Assembly (NCBI GenBank): GCA_934432725.1
Contig: CAKRZE010000001.1
Location: forward strand, 278,365-342,364
DNA length: 64,000 bases
Direction of reading: 5' to 3'
From: an uncultured Eubacteriales bacterium
Lineage (GTDB): Bacteria > Bacillota > Clostridia > Oscillospirales > CAG-272
Within the stretch, counting starts at the first letter, position 1; every line of letters begins with the position of its first letter. Positions 29,205-37,075 of this stretch are shown in pieces. Made by a program: the position numbers and the translations under genes. The notes under the pieces are model-generated. The model was not told where the DNA came from, made no database searches, and saw only the letters and a list, made by a program, of their open reading frames with translations.

Positions 29205-30038
29205 TCAGACCAGTCTGTCACCCTTCGGATTTCCGTCGATTCTGACCAAAGCCGCATACAGCTCCGATTTTTCCACCCGGAGAATATCTCCCGGCTCCAT
29301 CGCGGCGATGCCGATTCCATCGGATGTCAGATACAGCCTGCCGCCGAAGCCGCAGGTATTGCAAAGCTCCAGAACCGTTGTATCCCGGAACAGGATCGCT
29401 CTGCTCTGTCCGGCATGCGGACAAATCGGAATGCAGCCGATTACGCTGAGCGCCGGGTCCATTGCCGGTCCCCCCGCGGACATCGCATAGCCGGTTGAGC
29501 CGGTCGGCGTGAAGATTACGGCGCCGTCTGCACGATAGGTATCCGTCCGCCCTCCGTCGGCGGTCACGGTAAAGTCAGCGATCCCGGAAAAAACCGCACG
29601 CGTCACACAGACGTCGTTCAGAATCCCGTCCCTTCTGAGAAGCTCCGTTTCGCCGCGCATCCATGCAAGCTTCAGCATCGACCGCTTTTCCAGCGTATAG
29701 GCACCCTCCGGGATTTTTTTCAGAAGCGAGAGCCGATCCGGCTCCACCTCACAAAGATACCCCATTCTGCCGAGATTTACGCTCAGAATCGGAATCCCTT
29801 TTTCCGCCGCCCGATGCGCGGTGCGGATCACAGAGCCGTCCCCGCCCATCACCAGATACATATCCGGCTCAAGTCCCTCGGAGGAGCAGACCGGAAGCAA
29901 GTCCTCCTCCATGGCTGACAAAAATTCGGGTGCAATACACAACCGCACAGAGGGATACTCTCCCAATATCCGCGCCGCACGCTTCGTCACCGTCAATCCC
30001 GTGTCTTTGTCGGGATTCGGTCTTAATTGTATAATCAT
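29205..30038 (-). CDS. nadK: NAD kinase
   Basis: 277 aa; phosphorylates NAD to NADP. GGDGSVIRTAH carries the NAD kinase GGDGS motif, ILNDVCVTR the NE/D-type motif and GSTGYAMSAGGPAMDP the second signature. The start MIIQLRPN (30038) has AGGA at nine bases; ATG 30047 is too close to the same SD. It follows tlyA by 78 bp. Confidence 0.95.
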   Translation of the reverse strand: MIIQLRPNPDKDTGLTVTKRAARILGEYPSVRLCIAPEFLSAMEEDLLPVCSSEGLEPDMYLVMGGDGSVIRTAHRAAEKGIPILSVNLGRMGYLCEVEPDRLSLLKKIPEGAYTLEKRSMLKLAWMRGETELLRRDGILNDVCVTRAVFSGIADFTVTADGGRTDTYRADGAVIFTPTGSTGYAMSAGGPAMDPALSVIGCIPICPHAGQSRAILFRDTTVLELCNTCGFGGRLYLTSDGIGIAAMEPGDILRVEKSELYAALVRIDGNPKGDRLV

Positions 30039-30116
30039 GTTCCGCATTCCTCTCCAAAGGGATATTGCAGCTCCGCCGCCGTGCGGCGTCTGCTTTCAAT
30101 TTCAGCCGATGCTTAC

Positions 30117-30875
30117 TTACGCAGGACAGACGGACCTGCCGCCTTCCTTCACAAACAGGGCAAGATACTCCCTGTTCCCGTCTCCGCCCGCAATCGGCGA
30201 GTCCGTTATGCCGCGGCAAAGAAGCCCGTGTGCAAACGCCTCCGCCCGGATCATCTCGCATACCCGCTCATGCACCCGGCGGTCGGTCACAATCCCGTTT
30301 TTGTTCAGACAGGCGCGCCCCGCCTCAAACTGCGGCTTGATCAGGCTGATAAAGCGTCCGCCCTCCGCCAATACGTCCGATACCGCATCGTAAATCTTTG
30401 TCTGGGATATAAAGGAAAGATCCGCCACCGCAATGTCGCACGGAACGCCGCCGATATCGCACAGCGTCAGATTTCTCGCGTTGAAGCCCTCCATGGAAAC
30501 CACGCGCGGGTCGGCTGCCAGCCTCGGATGGAGCTGTCCCCTGCCGGAATCCACAGCATATACCAAAGACGCTCCGTTTTGCAGAAGACAGTCGGTAAAG
30601 CCCCCTGTGGAGGCACCGAAATCAACCGCCCGGAGTCCTGCCGGACACACGGAAAACCGCCGCAGCGCCGCCTCCAGCTTCAGCCCGCCGCGGCTGACAT
30701 AGGGCATTACCTCGCCGCGCACCTCCACGACCGGTTCAACTCCGTCCGGAATCAGAAAGGATGCCTTTCGCACCCTTTGACCGTTCACAAAAATGTTGCC
30801 TGCCTCAAGCATGCCCTTCGCCTTCTGCCGGCTCTCCGCAAAGCCGTGCCCGGCAAGATACACATCGATCCTCAT
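30117..30875 (-). CDS. tlyA: TlyA family 16S/23S rRNA 2'-O-ribose methyltransferase
   Basis: 252 aa: an N-terminal S4 RNA-binding domain (MRIDVYLAGHGFAESRQKAKGMLEAGNIFVNGQRV) and a Rossmann methyltransferase domain with DFGASTGGFTDCLLQNGA (SAM motif I) and catalytic-tetrad-like KPQFEAGR. The start at 30875, 8 bases after the ispA stop, is set by the S4 domain. In Clostridia dxs normally lies between ispA and tlyA; it is absent here. Confidence 0.93.
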   Translation of the reverse strand: MRIDVYLAGHGFAESRQKAKGMLEAGNIFVNGQRVRKASFLIPDGVEPVVEVRGEVMPYVSRGGLKLEAALRRFSVCPAGLRAVDFGASTGGFTDCLLQNGASLVYAVDSGRGQLHPRLAADPRVVSMEGFNARNLTLCDIGGVPCDIAVADLSFISQTKIYDAVSDVLAEGGRFISLIKPQFEAGRACLNKNGIVTDRRVHERVCEMIRAEAFAHGLLCRGITDSPIAGGDGNREYLALFVKEGGRSVCPA

Positions 30876-30883
30876 GATCCGAA

Positions 30884-31738
30884 TTACACCTTGCGGTCCA
30901 CAAGATACCGCGCCAAAGCAGTCAGTGTGTCCGAATTCGGGTAGGGAGCGATTGCAAGGCACGCTTCCTCAGTCAGCTTCTGTGCCAGGGCATGCGCCTC
31001 CCCGCGGTTCAGGAAAGAAAGGAAGGTGGTTTTCTGATCCTCCTCGCCGTCATCCAGAATATCGTCCTCGATCTGGAACGCCAGCCCGACAGCAGACGCA
31101 TACCGGTCGGCAGCAAGCTGCTTTTCCCGATCGGCTCCGGCAGCAAGGCACCCGAGAACTGCGGCTGCGCGGATCAGACAGCCGGTTTTCAGCCGGTTCA
31201 TCTTCAGAAGCGTGTCATAATCAAACTGCTTCTCTTCCCCGATTTCGTCCAGGACCTGTCCGCCGATCATGCCGTCTGCCCCAGCCATTTCGGAAAGCAG
31301 TAAAACCCCCTTCAGCCTTGCGTCCGCATCAACCTCCCCGTTCCCGGCTGCAACGCCGAACGCGGCGGTCAGAAGCGCGTCGCCCGCAAGGAGCGCGTTT
31401 GCATATCCGAATACCTTGTGATTGGTCGGTTTTCCGCGCCGCATGTCGTCATTGTCCATGCACGGCAGATCATCGTGAATCAGGGAGTAGGTGTGTATCA
31501 TCTCCACCGCGCAGGCAAACGGCAGTGCAGAGCGGTCCTCCCCGCCGAACATGCGGCAGAACTCCAGTGTCAGGGTCGGTCGGATCCGTTTCCCGCCCGC
31601 ATAGGCAGAATACCGCATCGCCTCAAACAGCACCTGATACTGTTCGTCTCCGCCGGAAAGAAGCTGTTCCATCGCGCGGTCGATCAAAGCCGCATTACTG
31701 TGCAGAATCTGTGAAAGCTTGTTCATCATATGTTCCAT
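30884..31738 (-). CDS. ispA: Polyprenyl (farnesyl) diphosphate synthase
   Basis: 284 aa trans-prenyltransferase making farnesyl-PP for undecaprenyl carrier synthesis. First aspartate-rich motif HDDLPCMDNDDMRRG, second FQIEDDILD, and AGGKRIRPTL substrate motif. The start overlaps xseB by about 44 bp; starts at 31738, 31729 and 31726 are all possible and none has a strong SD, suggesting coupling to xseB. Confidence 0.95.
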   Translation of the reverse strand: MEHMMNKLSQILHSNAALIDRAMEQLLSGGDEQYQVLFEAMRYSAYAGGKRIRPTLTLEFCRMFGGEDRSALPFACAVEMIHTYSLIHDDLPCMDNDDMRRGKPTNHKVFGYANALLAGDALLTAAFGVAAGNGEVDADARLKGVLLLSEMAGADGMIGGQVLDEIGEEKQFDYDTLLKMNRLKTGCLIRAAAVLGCLAAGADREKQLAADRYASAVGLAFQIEDDILDDGEEDQKTTFLSFLNRGEAHALAQKLTEEACLAIAPYPNSDTLTALARYLVDRKV

Positions 31739-31928
31739 CCGTTTTCTTCATTAATATCCGGACGCGCTGTTCCGCGGCATCCAGACGGTCGGAGCAGCGC
31801 CTGACAAGCGCCGTTCCCTCTTCAAACAGTTTCAGAGAGGCGTCAAGCGGTGCGCTGCCGTCCTCCAGTGCCCGAACAATCTCTTCCAGGCGCTCCATTG
31901 ATTTTTCAAAGGATTCTTCCTTTTTCAT
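31695..31928 (-). CDS. xseB: Exodeoxyribonuclease VII small subunit
   Basis: 77 aa from MKKEESFEKSMERLEEIVRALEDG, the classic XseB pattern with SAPLDASLKLFEEGTALVR. Partner of XseA in single-strand DNA degradation. The gene is separated from xseA by a 360-bp spacer holding tandem copies of its own leader, and is preceded by the SD-hairpin leader at 31926-31979. Confidence 0.94.
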   Translation of the reverse strand: MKKEESFEKSMERLEEIVRALEDGSAPLDASLKLFEEGTALVRRCSDRLDAAEQRVRILMKKTDGTYDEQAFTDSAQ

Positions 31929-32190
31929 ATTTATGACCATGACTCTTGCGTCAGCAAAAGCATCCTTTCTTCGGAATTACAGCCGGTTTTGCTCCGAGAA
32001 ACCGGTGTCGAAGGACAAATACCGCAAAGCGCTGATCGAAGGCTTGTTTTTTCATATTTATCGCCGTTCTTCGGAATTGCGGCTGGCTTTGCAGAGTAAA
32101 ACAGGTTCCGTGAAGGCAGGAAAAGCCGGAAAGCATGGATGGAGGGCTTCATTTTCCATGCTTATCACCGTTCTTCGGAGCCTAAAATGA
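31919..32190 (-). repeat. Three imperfect tandem copies of the xseB leader region
   Basis: Units of roughly 105-125 bp begin near 31919, 32042 and 32149 (+ coordinates). Shared minus-strand pieces are ATTCCGAAGAA.GG, .GATAA.NATG.AAAA and a GCCGGNTTT/GCTTTGC patch. Copies 2 and 3 contain an ATG equivalent to the xseB start but are followed by other codons, so they look like decayed duplications of the 5' end of xseB plus upstream sequence. Confidence 0.65.
31926..31979 (-). promoter_or_regulatory. SD-hairpin-start leader of xseB
   Basis: GAAAGG (31979-31974) is 45 nt from ATG. AUGC-UUUUGC pairs with GCAAGA-G(U)CAU around a UGAC loop; then GG and 8 nt (TCATAAAT) lead to the ATG. The neighbouring tandem copy near 32042-32070 has the same flanks (ATTCCGAAGAA.GG ... 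GATAAATATG) but lacks the hairpin. Confidence 0.7.
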
Positions 32191-32288
32191 TTTTCCGGGC
32201 AAAGCCGATGCCTTAGACAGGGAAGCCTCGTCCAGGCGCCCTTCCCGTCCGGAGTCCCTTGCGGAAGAATCTCCGGACCGCATCCGTC

Positions 32289-33509
32289 TCACGTCTGCCA
32301 GACGGTGTTCTCCACAACCGCAAAAATCTTTCCGTCAGAGACCTGAAGCGTCAGCCTGCTTCCCTCCTGAACCTGTCCGACATTTTTGACCAGAGTGCCG
32401 TCTGTGTCATAGACCGCCGCATATCCGCGTCCAAGCACCCTGAGCGGACTTACCGCATCCAGAACGGAGGCTTTCCCTAAAAGCTCCCGCCGCTTCTGCA
32501 CCAGAAGTCGCTCTATTCCGCGGAGCATCGCCGTTTCATTGTTCATCAGCCGAATTCTTTTGTCATCCAGAAACGCCTCCGGCACCGTCAGGGCGCGGCT
32601 TTGTGCGTAATGCAGGACTGTTGTTCTGCACCGGGCAAGCTTCTGTTTCAGCGCAGCCTCCATCCGCTCCGCATATGCGGGCAGGGCGGCGCGGAGCGCT
32701 CCGGCGTCCGGAACCGCTATCTCTGCGGCGGCAGAAGGCGTCGGCGCCCGCCGGTCGGCGGCAAAATCGCAGATCGTGAAATCTGTTTCATGCCCGACCG
32801 CCGAAATGACCGGAACCGACGACGATGCGATCTGACGGGCAAGCGCCTCGTCATTGAATGCCCATAAATCCTCCAATGAGCCTCCGCCCCGCCCGATAAT
32901 AATCAGATCCACCGGCTTGTCGCGGTTGAAGCAGCGGATTCCCTCCGCCAGCTGCGCTGCGGCGCCCTCCCCCTGCACCAGTGCCGGATACAGGATAAGC
33001 TCTGCCATCGGAAAGCGCCTTCCAGCCACATGAATCATGTCTCTTACGGCTGCACCTGTCGGGGACGTGATGATTCCGATCTTTTCCGGAAACGCGGGGA
33101 GCGGCTTCTTCCGCGCCTCGTCAAACAGTCCCTCGGCGGCAAGCCTTGCCTTCAGCTGCTCATATGCAATATAAAGCGCTCCGATTCCGTCCGGCTGCAT
33201 ATCGTCCGCATAAAGCTGATACACGCCGTCCCGCACATAGCAGGATATCCTGCCGTGGACAATCACGCGCATTCCGTTTTCCGGCACAAACCGAAGGCGG
33301 CAGGCGCTGGAGCGGAACATCACCGTTTTCAGAAGCCCGTCCGCGTCCTTCAGCGTAAAGTACAGATGTCCGGACTTGTAATGATTGGTAAAATTAGATA
33401 TTTCCCCGCGTACATACACAGAGCCGAGAACCGGAGTATGATCCAGAAGCATGCGCACATACTCATTGACCTGCGATACGGTCAGAACCGCTCTTTCCCT
33501 CTCAGCCAT
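32289..33509 (-). CDS. xseA: Exodeoxyribonuclease VII large subunit
   Basis: 406 aa from MAERERAVLTVSQVNEYVRMLLD; the ATG overlaps the TGA of the upstream gene and has GGGAGGAG as SD. N-terminal OB domain (VYVRGEISNFTNHYKSGHLYFTLKD), catalytic domain with GIITSPTGAAVRDMIHVAGRRFP, and DLIIIGRGGGSLEDLWAFNDE followed by SAVGHETDFTICDFAADRRAPTPSAAAE. Cuts single-stranded DNA with XseB. Confidence 0.96.
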   Translation of the reverse strand: MAERERAVLTVSQVNEYVRMLLDHTPVLGSVYVRGEISNFTNHYKSGHLYFTLKDADGLLKTVMFRSSACRLRFVPENGMRVIVHGRISCYVRDGVYQLYADDMQPDGIGALYIAYEQLKARLAAEGLFDEARKKPLPAFPEKIGIITSPTGAAVRDMIHVAGRRFPMAELILYPALVQGEGAAAQLAEGIRCFNRDKPVDLIIIGRGGGSLEDLWAFNDEALARQIASSSVPVISAVGHETDFTICDFAADRRAPTPSAAAEIAVPDAGALRAALPAYAERMEAALKQKLARCRTTVLHYAQSRALTVPEAFLDDKRIRLMNNETAMLRGIERLLVQKRRELLGKASVLDAVSPLRVLGRGYAAVYDTDGTLVKNVGQVQEGSRLTLQVSDGKIFAVVENTVWQT

Positions 33510-34536
33510 GTGTCTCCTCCCAGCGTCTCCTGCACAGAAGCGCGATTCCGGCAGCGTTGTCGCAGGAAAACTGCGGCTCTGCAAAATAAGCGTCAAAACG
33601 GCCGGATAAAGCGGGACGTATCAGTCTGTTGCTCATCACGCCGCCGGCATAGATCACGGGAAGCCCCGGATACAGCCTCAATGCCCCCTCCGTCATCCGG
33701 ACCAGGGTCTCTCCCACGCTTGCAAGGACAAACGCGGCAACCTCCCCGGGCGGTGTCCCCTTGCGGACAAGCTCCGCCGCAAGGTTTTCAAGACCCGAGA
33801 AATTACAGCGGCAGCCGTCCACGCTGACACGCGGCTTCACGTTCCCCGCAGCAGCCGCCGCAAGCCGCTCCAGCTCCGCACCGCACGGAAACCGGAGCCC
33901 GAGCGTCACACCGATCCGGTCAACCGCTTTTCCGGCACTGATGTCGGCGGTTCCGCCGATCGGCTGAATTTCGCGGTTCTTCACATGCAGAAGCTCGGTC
34001 GTTCCGCCGGAAACATGAAACGCCAGAAATTCCTTATCGCAAAGGTCCTCTCTGCCGCAGGAATACAGTGCCGCAGCCAGATGTCCGCGCTGATGAGAGA
34101 AGGTATAAAGCGGCACTCCGAGAAGGGAAGCCACTGCCGAAGCCGCAGCCTTTCCCGAAAGAAAGCACGGCATATAGGAGCCGGGGCAGTCTCGCGGCGT
34201 GACGGATACGCCTACAGCCGTGGGGATCACCCTGCCGAGCTGTGCAATCACACCGGGAAGATTGACCGTATGCGCAAAGACCGCATCGCTTTGCCTCAGC
34301 CCGCATTCCCCCTCCCGGACCGCAAGCAGCTGACGGATGCTGCGGGAGATTCCGCCATCCTCCTCGCATACGGCGGCAGAGGTGGTGTAATTGCTGGTAT
34401 CAATTCCGAGAAAACGCCTGCCGGCGCCGTCCCGGACGGAAGCCGGAAATGCGGCAGCCTGCGTGCCCCGGGATAGCAGAACGCCCGTCCCGCAGCCCTC
34501 TCCGCGTTCCGTCTCAGAGGTTGAACTCTCATTCAT
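33502..34536 (-). CDS. TsaD/Kae1-like (peptidase M22) paralogue
   Basis: 344 aa from MNESSTSETERGEG (34536; the hairpin leader supports it). ASKHA-fold protein with FLGIDTSNYTTSAAVCE, the HxxxH metal pair in FSHQRGHLAAAL and AFHVSGGTTELL, CNFSGLENLA, and VIYAGGVMSNRLI. It is more divergent than the universal tRNA-t6A enzyme TsaD; such a second copy is often seen beside nusB/xseA in Clostridia, with unknown function. It should not be annotated as TsaD proper without seeing the other genomic copy. Confidence 0.8.
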   Translation of the reverse strand: MNESSTSETERGEGCGTGVLLSRGTQAAAFPASVRDGAGRRFLGIDTSNYTTSAAVCEEDGGISRSIRQLLAVREGECGLRQSDAVFAHTVNLPGVIAQLGRVIPTAVGVSVTPRDCPGSYMPCFLSGKAAASAVASLLGVPLYTFSHQRGHLAAALYSCGREDLCDKEFLAFHVSGGTTELLHVKNREIQPIGGTADISAGKAVDRIGVTLGLRFPCGAELERLAAAAAGNVKPRVSVDGCRCNFSGLENLAAELVRKGTPPGEVAAFVLASVGETLVRMTEGALRLYPGLPVIYAGGVMSNRLIRPALSGRFDAYFAEPQFSCDNAAGIALLCRRRWEETHG

Positions 34537-34579
34537 ACTGTGATCCGACGCTTTTGCAGGGAGCAAAAGCACTCCTTTC
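34534..34579 (-). promoter_or_regulatory. SD-hairpin-start leader of the TsaD-like gene
   Basis: GAAAGGA (34579-34573) is 36 nt from ATG 34536. A perfect 8-bp stem GCUUUUGC/GCAAAAGC with a UCCCU loop (34550-34570) intervenes, then CGG and 8 nt (ATCACAGT). Same design as the other leaders. Confidence 0.7.
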
Positions 34580-34655
34580 CTGCCCGGATTTGTCCGGAAC
34601 TGCCCGAACGGTTAAGGTTAAAGCCGCAGCGCCACCGGCAGGCGGCGTCTTCAGA

Positions 34656-35084
34656 TCATTTCTGATCCGCATCCGTCTTTCCGAGCTCCGCTGCCACGGC
34701 GCTGAGAATGCCGTTTGTGAACTTCGGTGCATCACCGGTTTCGTATTTTTTCACAAGCTCGATCGCCTCGTTGATCGATACGCGGTATGGAAGCTCGGAC
34801 TCGTCAAGATACATCATCTCATACACACTCAGACGCAGCGCTGCCAGAACCACCTTGGACATCCGCTTTGTTTTCCATCCGACGGCATGTGCCTCGATCT
34901 TTCCGTCGATCTCGTCTTTATGCGCCATGACTCCGAAAAAAACATCCCGCACATATGCATCGTCCTCAAAGCCTCTCGCGTCCCGTTCCGCCGCATACAG
35001 CTCCTCCGGCAGCAGCTCCTTTTGAAATTCGCTCTCAAAAATCAGAGAAAAGGCGGTGTCTCTCGCCGTGCGTCTGTCCATCAT
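34656..35084 (-). CDS. nusB: Transcription antitermination factor NusB
   Basis: 142 aa all-helical NusB: RRTARDTAFSLIFESEFQ at the N-terminus, AALRLSVYEMMYLDE and INEAIELVKKYETGDAPKFTNGILSAVA at the C-terminus. Binds boxA RNA with NusE for rRNA antitermination. Two adjacent ATGs (35084, 35081). First gene of the long leftward cluster, behind a consensus promoter and an SD-hairpin leader. Confidence 0.96.
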   Translation of the reverse strand: MMDRRTARDTAFSLIFESEFQKELLPEELYAAERDARGFEDDAYVRDVFFGVMAHKDEIDGKIEAHAVGWKTKRMSKVVLAALRLSVYEMMYLDESELPYRVSINEAIELVKKYETGDAPKFTNGILSAVAAELGKTDADQK

Positions 35085-35128
35085 TTTTCAATTCCAAGCC
35101 CTGCCGTCCCGGCAAAGGCTTCCCTTTC
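35082..35128 (-). promoter_or_regulatory. SD-hairpin-start leader of nusB
   Basis: GAAAGG (in 35122-35128) is 37 nt from ATG. AAGCCUU-GCC pairs with GGC-AGGGCUU around GGGAC, with one bulged U; then GG and 9 nt (AATTGAAAA) lead to ATG. No other SD is visible. Confidence 0.65.
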
Positions 35129-35260
35129 TTCCGTCTCGGTTCTGTTCCGTATCCGCCGCATTCCCTTCCGCTCTTTCCGGTTTATCCCGTTTAAAAAAGC
35201 CGGAAGCGCATGAAAAGCAGCCCCTGATCCTGTATATACATCCCGATTATTCATCACTCC

Positions 35261-35289
35261 ATTATACAGTTTTTTTCATAAAATGTCAA
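35261..35289 (-). promoter_or_regulatory. Perfect consensus sigma-A promoter of the nusB cluster
   Basis: On the minus strand TTGACA, 17 bases, TATAAT with no mismatch. Predicted start about 35254, leaving a 5' UTR of about 170 nt before nusB in which only the SD-hairpin leader is recognised. Confidence 0.9.
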
Positions 35290-35320
35290 CCGCCCCGCAT
35301 ATATATTTGCGGCAGGTGAT

Positions 35321-36334
35321 TTGATTTTGAAGAAAATTTTTTCCGGGCGTCTGAAGCAAAGCGCCTTTCGGCTTCTGCTGTATACCCTGGCACTGTGCAT
35401 CCCGGTGCTTTGCGTGCGCTATTCCGAAAGCGGTCCGGATGAAGAAGCCTCTGTGACCGCAAAATACATCAAATGGGTGGAATTCCGTGTAACCGAAGAG
35501 GCTCTGACCGACGCCATGAGGCTTGATATCGAAACCTATCCGACAGAGCGGCACATCCCGTGGACCGATGCTCTGGCTTATCTCGGCGCAAAAAGCGGCG
35601 GGGATTTTTCAGGCTATGCCAAAAGTGAGCTGGACCGTTTTGCAGCCCTTGTCCGGGACGGAGGAAGCATAGAGGAAATCACGGCTGGGGTTTCCGGATT
35701 TTCCTATTACCGGGAGGCATACGGAGCGGTTCTTGACGGCATGATCGGGCTTTATGAGCAGGACGGCGTGACAAAATACGGCTTAAAGGCGTTTTCACCG
35801 ATAGCGGCGGGATACGGCTATTCCGATTTCCGGGATTTTGGCGCAAAGCGCACCTACGGCTATGCCCGACCGCACCTCGGACACGACATGATGGGAAGCG
35901 TCGGAACGCCGATTGTCGCGGTTGAATCCGGATATGTGGAGGCATGCGGATGGAATCAGTACGGCGGATGGCGGATCGGCATCCGCTCGTTTGACGGAAA
36001 ACGGTACTACTACTATGCGCATCTGCGCAAAAACCATCCGTACTGCGACATCTATGAAGGAAAGACCGTGACGGCGGGAGAGGTGATCGGCTATCTCGGC
36101 ATGACCGGCTACAGCGCGAAGGAGAACGTCAACAAAATCGATACGCCCCATCTGCACTGGGGAATTGAGCTGATCTTCGATCCGTCTCAAAAGGACGGAT
36201 GGAACCAGATCTGGATCGATCTCTATGAGCTGACCCGTTTCCTCCATAAAAACCGTGCCGAGGTCCGGTATGATACGGCAGCAGGCGAATATGCCGCGAC
36301 GCATCCGATCCGCGATCTTTCCGCACCGGATTGA
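35321..36334 (+). CDS. M23 family (LytM) metallopeptidase, membrane-anchored
   Basis: 337 aa. An N-terminal signal anchor (about 12-33), an about 150-residue domain with no assignment, and a C-terminal peptidase M23 domain: GHDMMGSVGTPIVAVESGYV holds the first zinc ligands, YYYYAHLRKN and TPHLHWGIEL the HxH. Probable cell-wall endopeptidase. The start is one of two TTG codons (35321 or 35327) after AGGTGAT. A small hairpin CCGCA/TGCGG lies just before the SD. Divergent from nusB, with about 60 bp between it and the nusB promoter. Confidence 0.88.
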   Translation: MILKKIFSGRLKQSAFRLLLYTLALCIPVLCVRYSESGPDEEASVTAKYIKWVEFRVTEEALTDAMRLDIETYPTERHIPWTDALAYLGAKSGGDFSGYAKSELDRFAALVRDGGSIEEITAGVSGFSYYREAYGAVLDGMIGLYEQDGVTKYGLKAFSPIAAGYGYSDFRDFGAKRTYGYARPHLGHDMMGSVGTPIVAVESGYVEACGWNQYGGWRIGIRSFDGKRYYYYAHLRKNHPYCDIYEGKTVTAGEVIGYLGMTGYSAKENVNKIDTPHLHWGIELIFDPSQKDGWNQIWIDLYELTRFLHKNRAEVRYDTAAGEYAATHPIRDLSAPD

Positions 36335-36405
36335 TCCGATACCGGTTCTGACCGAACAAAATTTCAATTTTATGCACATTTTGTTCACATTTGCGGTATG
36401 ACCGG

Positions 36406-36414
36406 TGGTATAAT
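36406..36414 (+). promoter_or_regulatory. Extended -10 promoter
   Basis: TGGTATAAT, a perfect extended -10, about 93 bp before the next gene; no good -35 (TTCACA is 19 bases away). Confidence 0.6.
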
Positions 36415-36506
36415 AGTAGCAAACCGTTGCGGTCTGTCTGTTTTTCGGCAGAAATCTGTCAAGGCTTTGAATTTCAGGCAGCCCGGTTTCCCGCGAAAGG
36501 AAGTCA

Positions 36507-36956
36507 ATGTCTTTTATGGAGCTATTCAAAAAGATTCAACGACAGTTTATTTACCCGACCTGCGCTGTTTTCACAATCGTCTGCTTTGTGTTTACGGCTG
36601 TCATCTTTTCGGTCAAAACCGATTTCAAAACGCCGGGCGCCACGCCTGCCGGGCTGGGGCTGTTTCTTCTGTTCAGCTTTCTTCTGGTTTGCGCCAATCA
36701 GCTCTTTCACACAAAGCTTTCGCTTGCCCTCTGCGTTTTTCTCCATTATCTGGCTGTCACAGCCGACTTTTGCGTCTGTTTCCTGCTAATCGGCGGATAT
36801 TACGCAAGCACCGGCACGCAGGCGCTTATCGTTCTGCTTGCAGTCACGCTGATCTATTTCGTGATTGCAATCCCCTGCCTGATCATCCGCCGTATCTGCG
36901 TTGTCCGGAAAAGGGACGGCAAAAAATATCAGAAGGTCTTTTCAAAAGCGGATTAA
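36507..36956 (+). CDS. Small membrane protein, four helices
   Basis: 149 aa; SD AAAGGAAG five bases before the ATG. Four hydrophobic helices at about 17-37, 46-66, 72-95 and 105-127, then a basic tail (RRICVVRKRDGKKYQKVFSKAD). Arrangement resembles DUF3021-type proteins but no motif decides it. Function unknown; sits between cell-wall-related genes. Confidence 0.65.
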   Translation: MSFMELFKKIQRQFIYPTCAVFTIVCFVFTAVIFSVKTDFKTPGATPAGLGLFLLFSFLLVCANQLFHTKLSLALCVFLHYLAVTADFCVCFLLIGGYYASTGTQALIVLLAVTLIYFVIAIPCLIIRRICVVRKRDGKKYQKVFSKAD

Positions 36957-37029
36957 AAGGAGCGTCGGCTGTTCCGGCGGTCGGCTCCGTTTTTGCCGCG
37001 CTGCGGCAATCATCCGTTTTCATACTTCC

Positions 37030-37075
37030 GGAAGGAGAGTTCTGCCCGAAAGCGGGCGTGATTAAAAAACATATG
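37030..37075 (+). promoter_or_regulatory. Possible SD-hairpin-start leader of the SGNH hydrolase
   Basis: GGAAGGAG (37030-37037) is 35 nt from ATG 37073; a GCCCG/CGGGC hairpin with AAAG loop (37044-37057) intervenes. The spacer after the hairpin is 15 nt and lacks the GG, so this is a weaker member of the set. A GTG at 37058 is an alternative start. Confidence 0.4.

Noticed and set aside
36398..37072. Upstream extension of the SGNH hydrolase frame to a 559-aa protein
   Set aside because: Overlaps a membrane protein gene with its own SD and promoter; the real N-terminal anchor begins at 37073.
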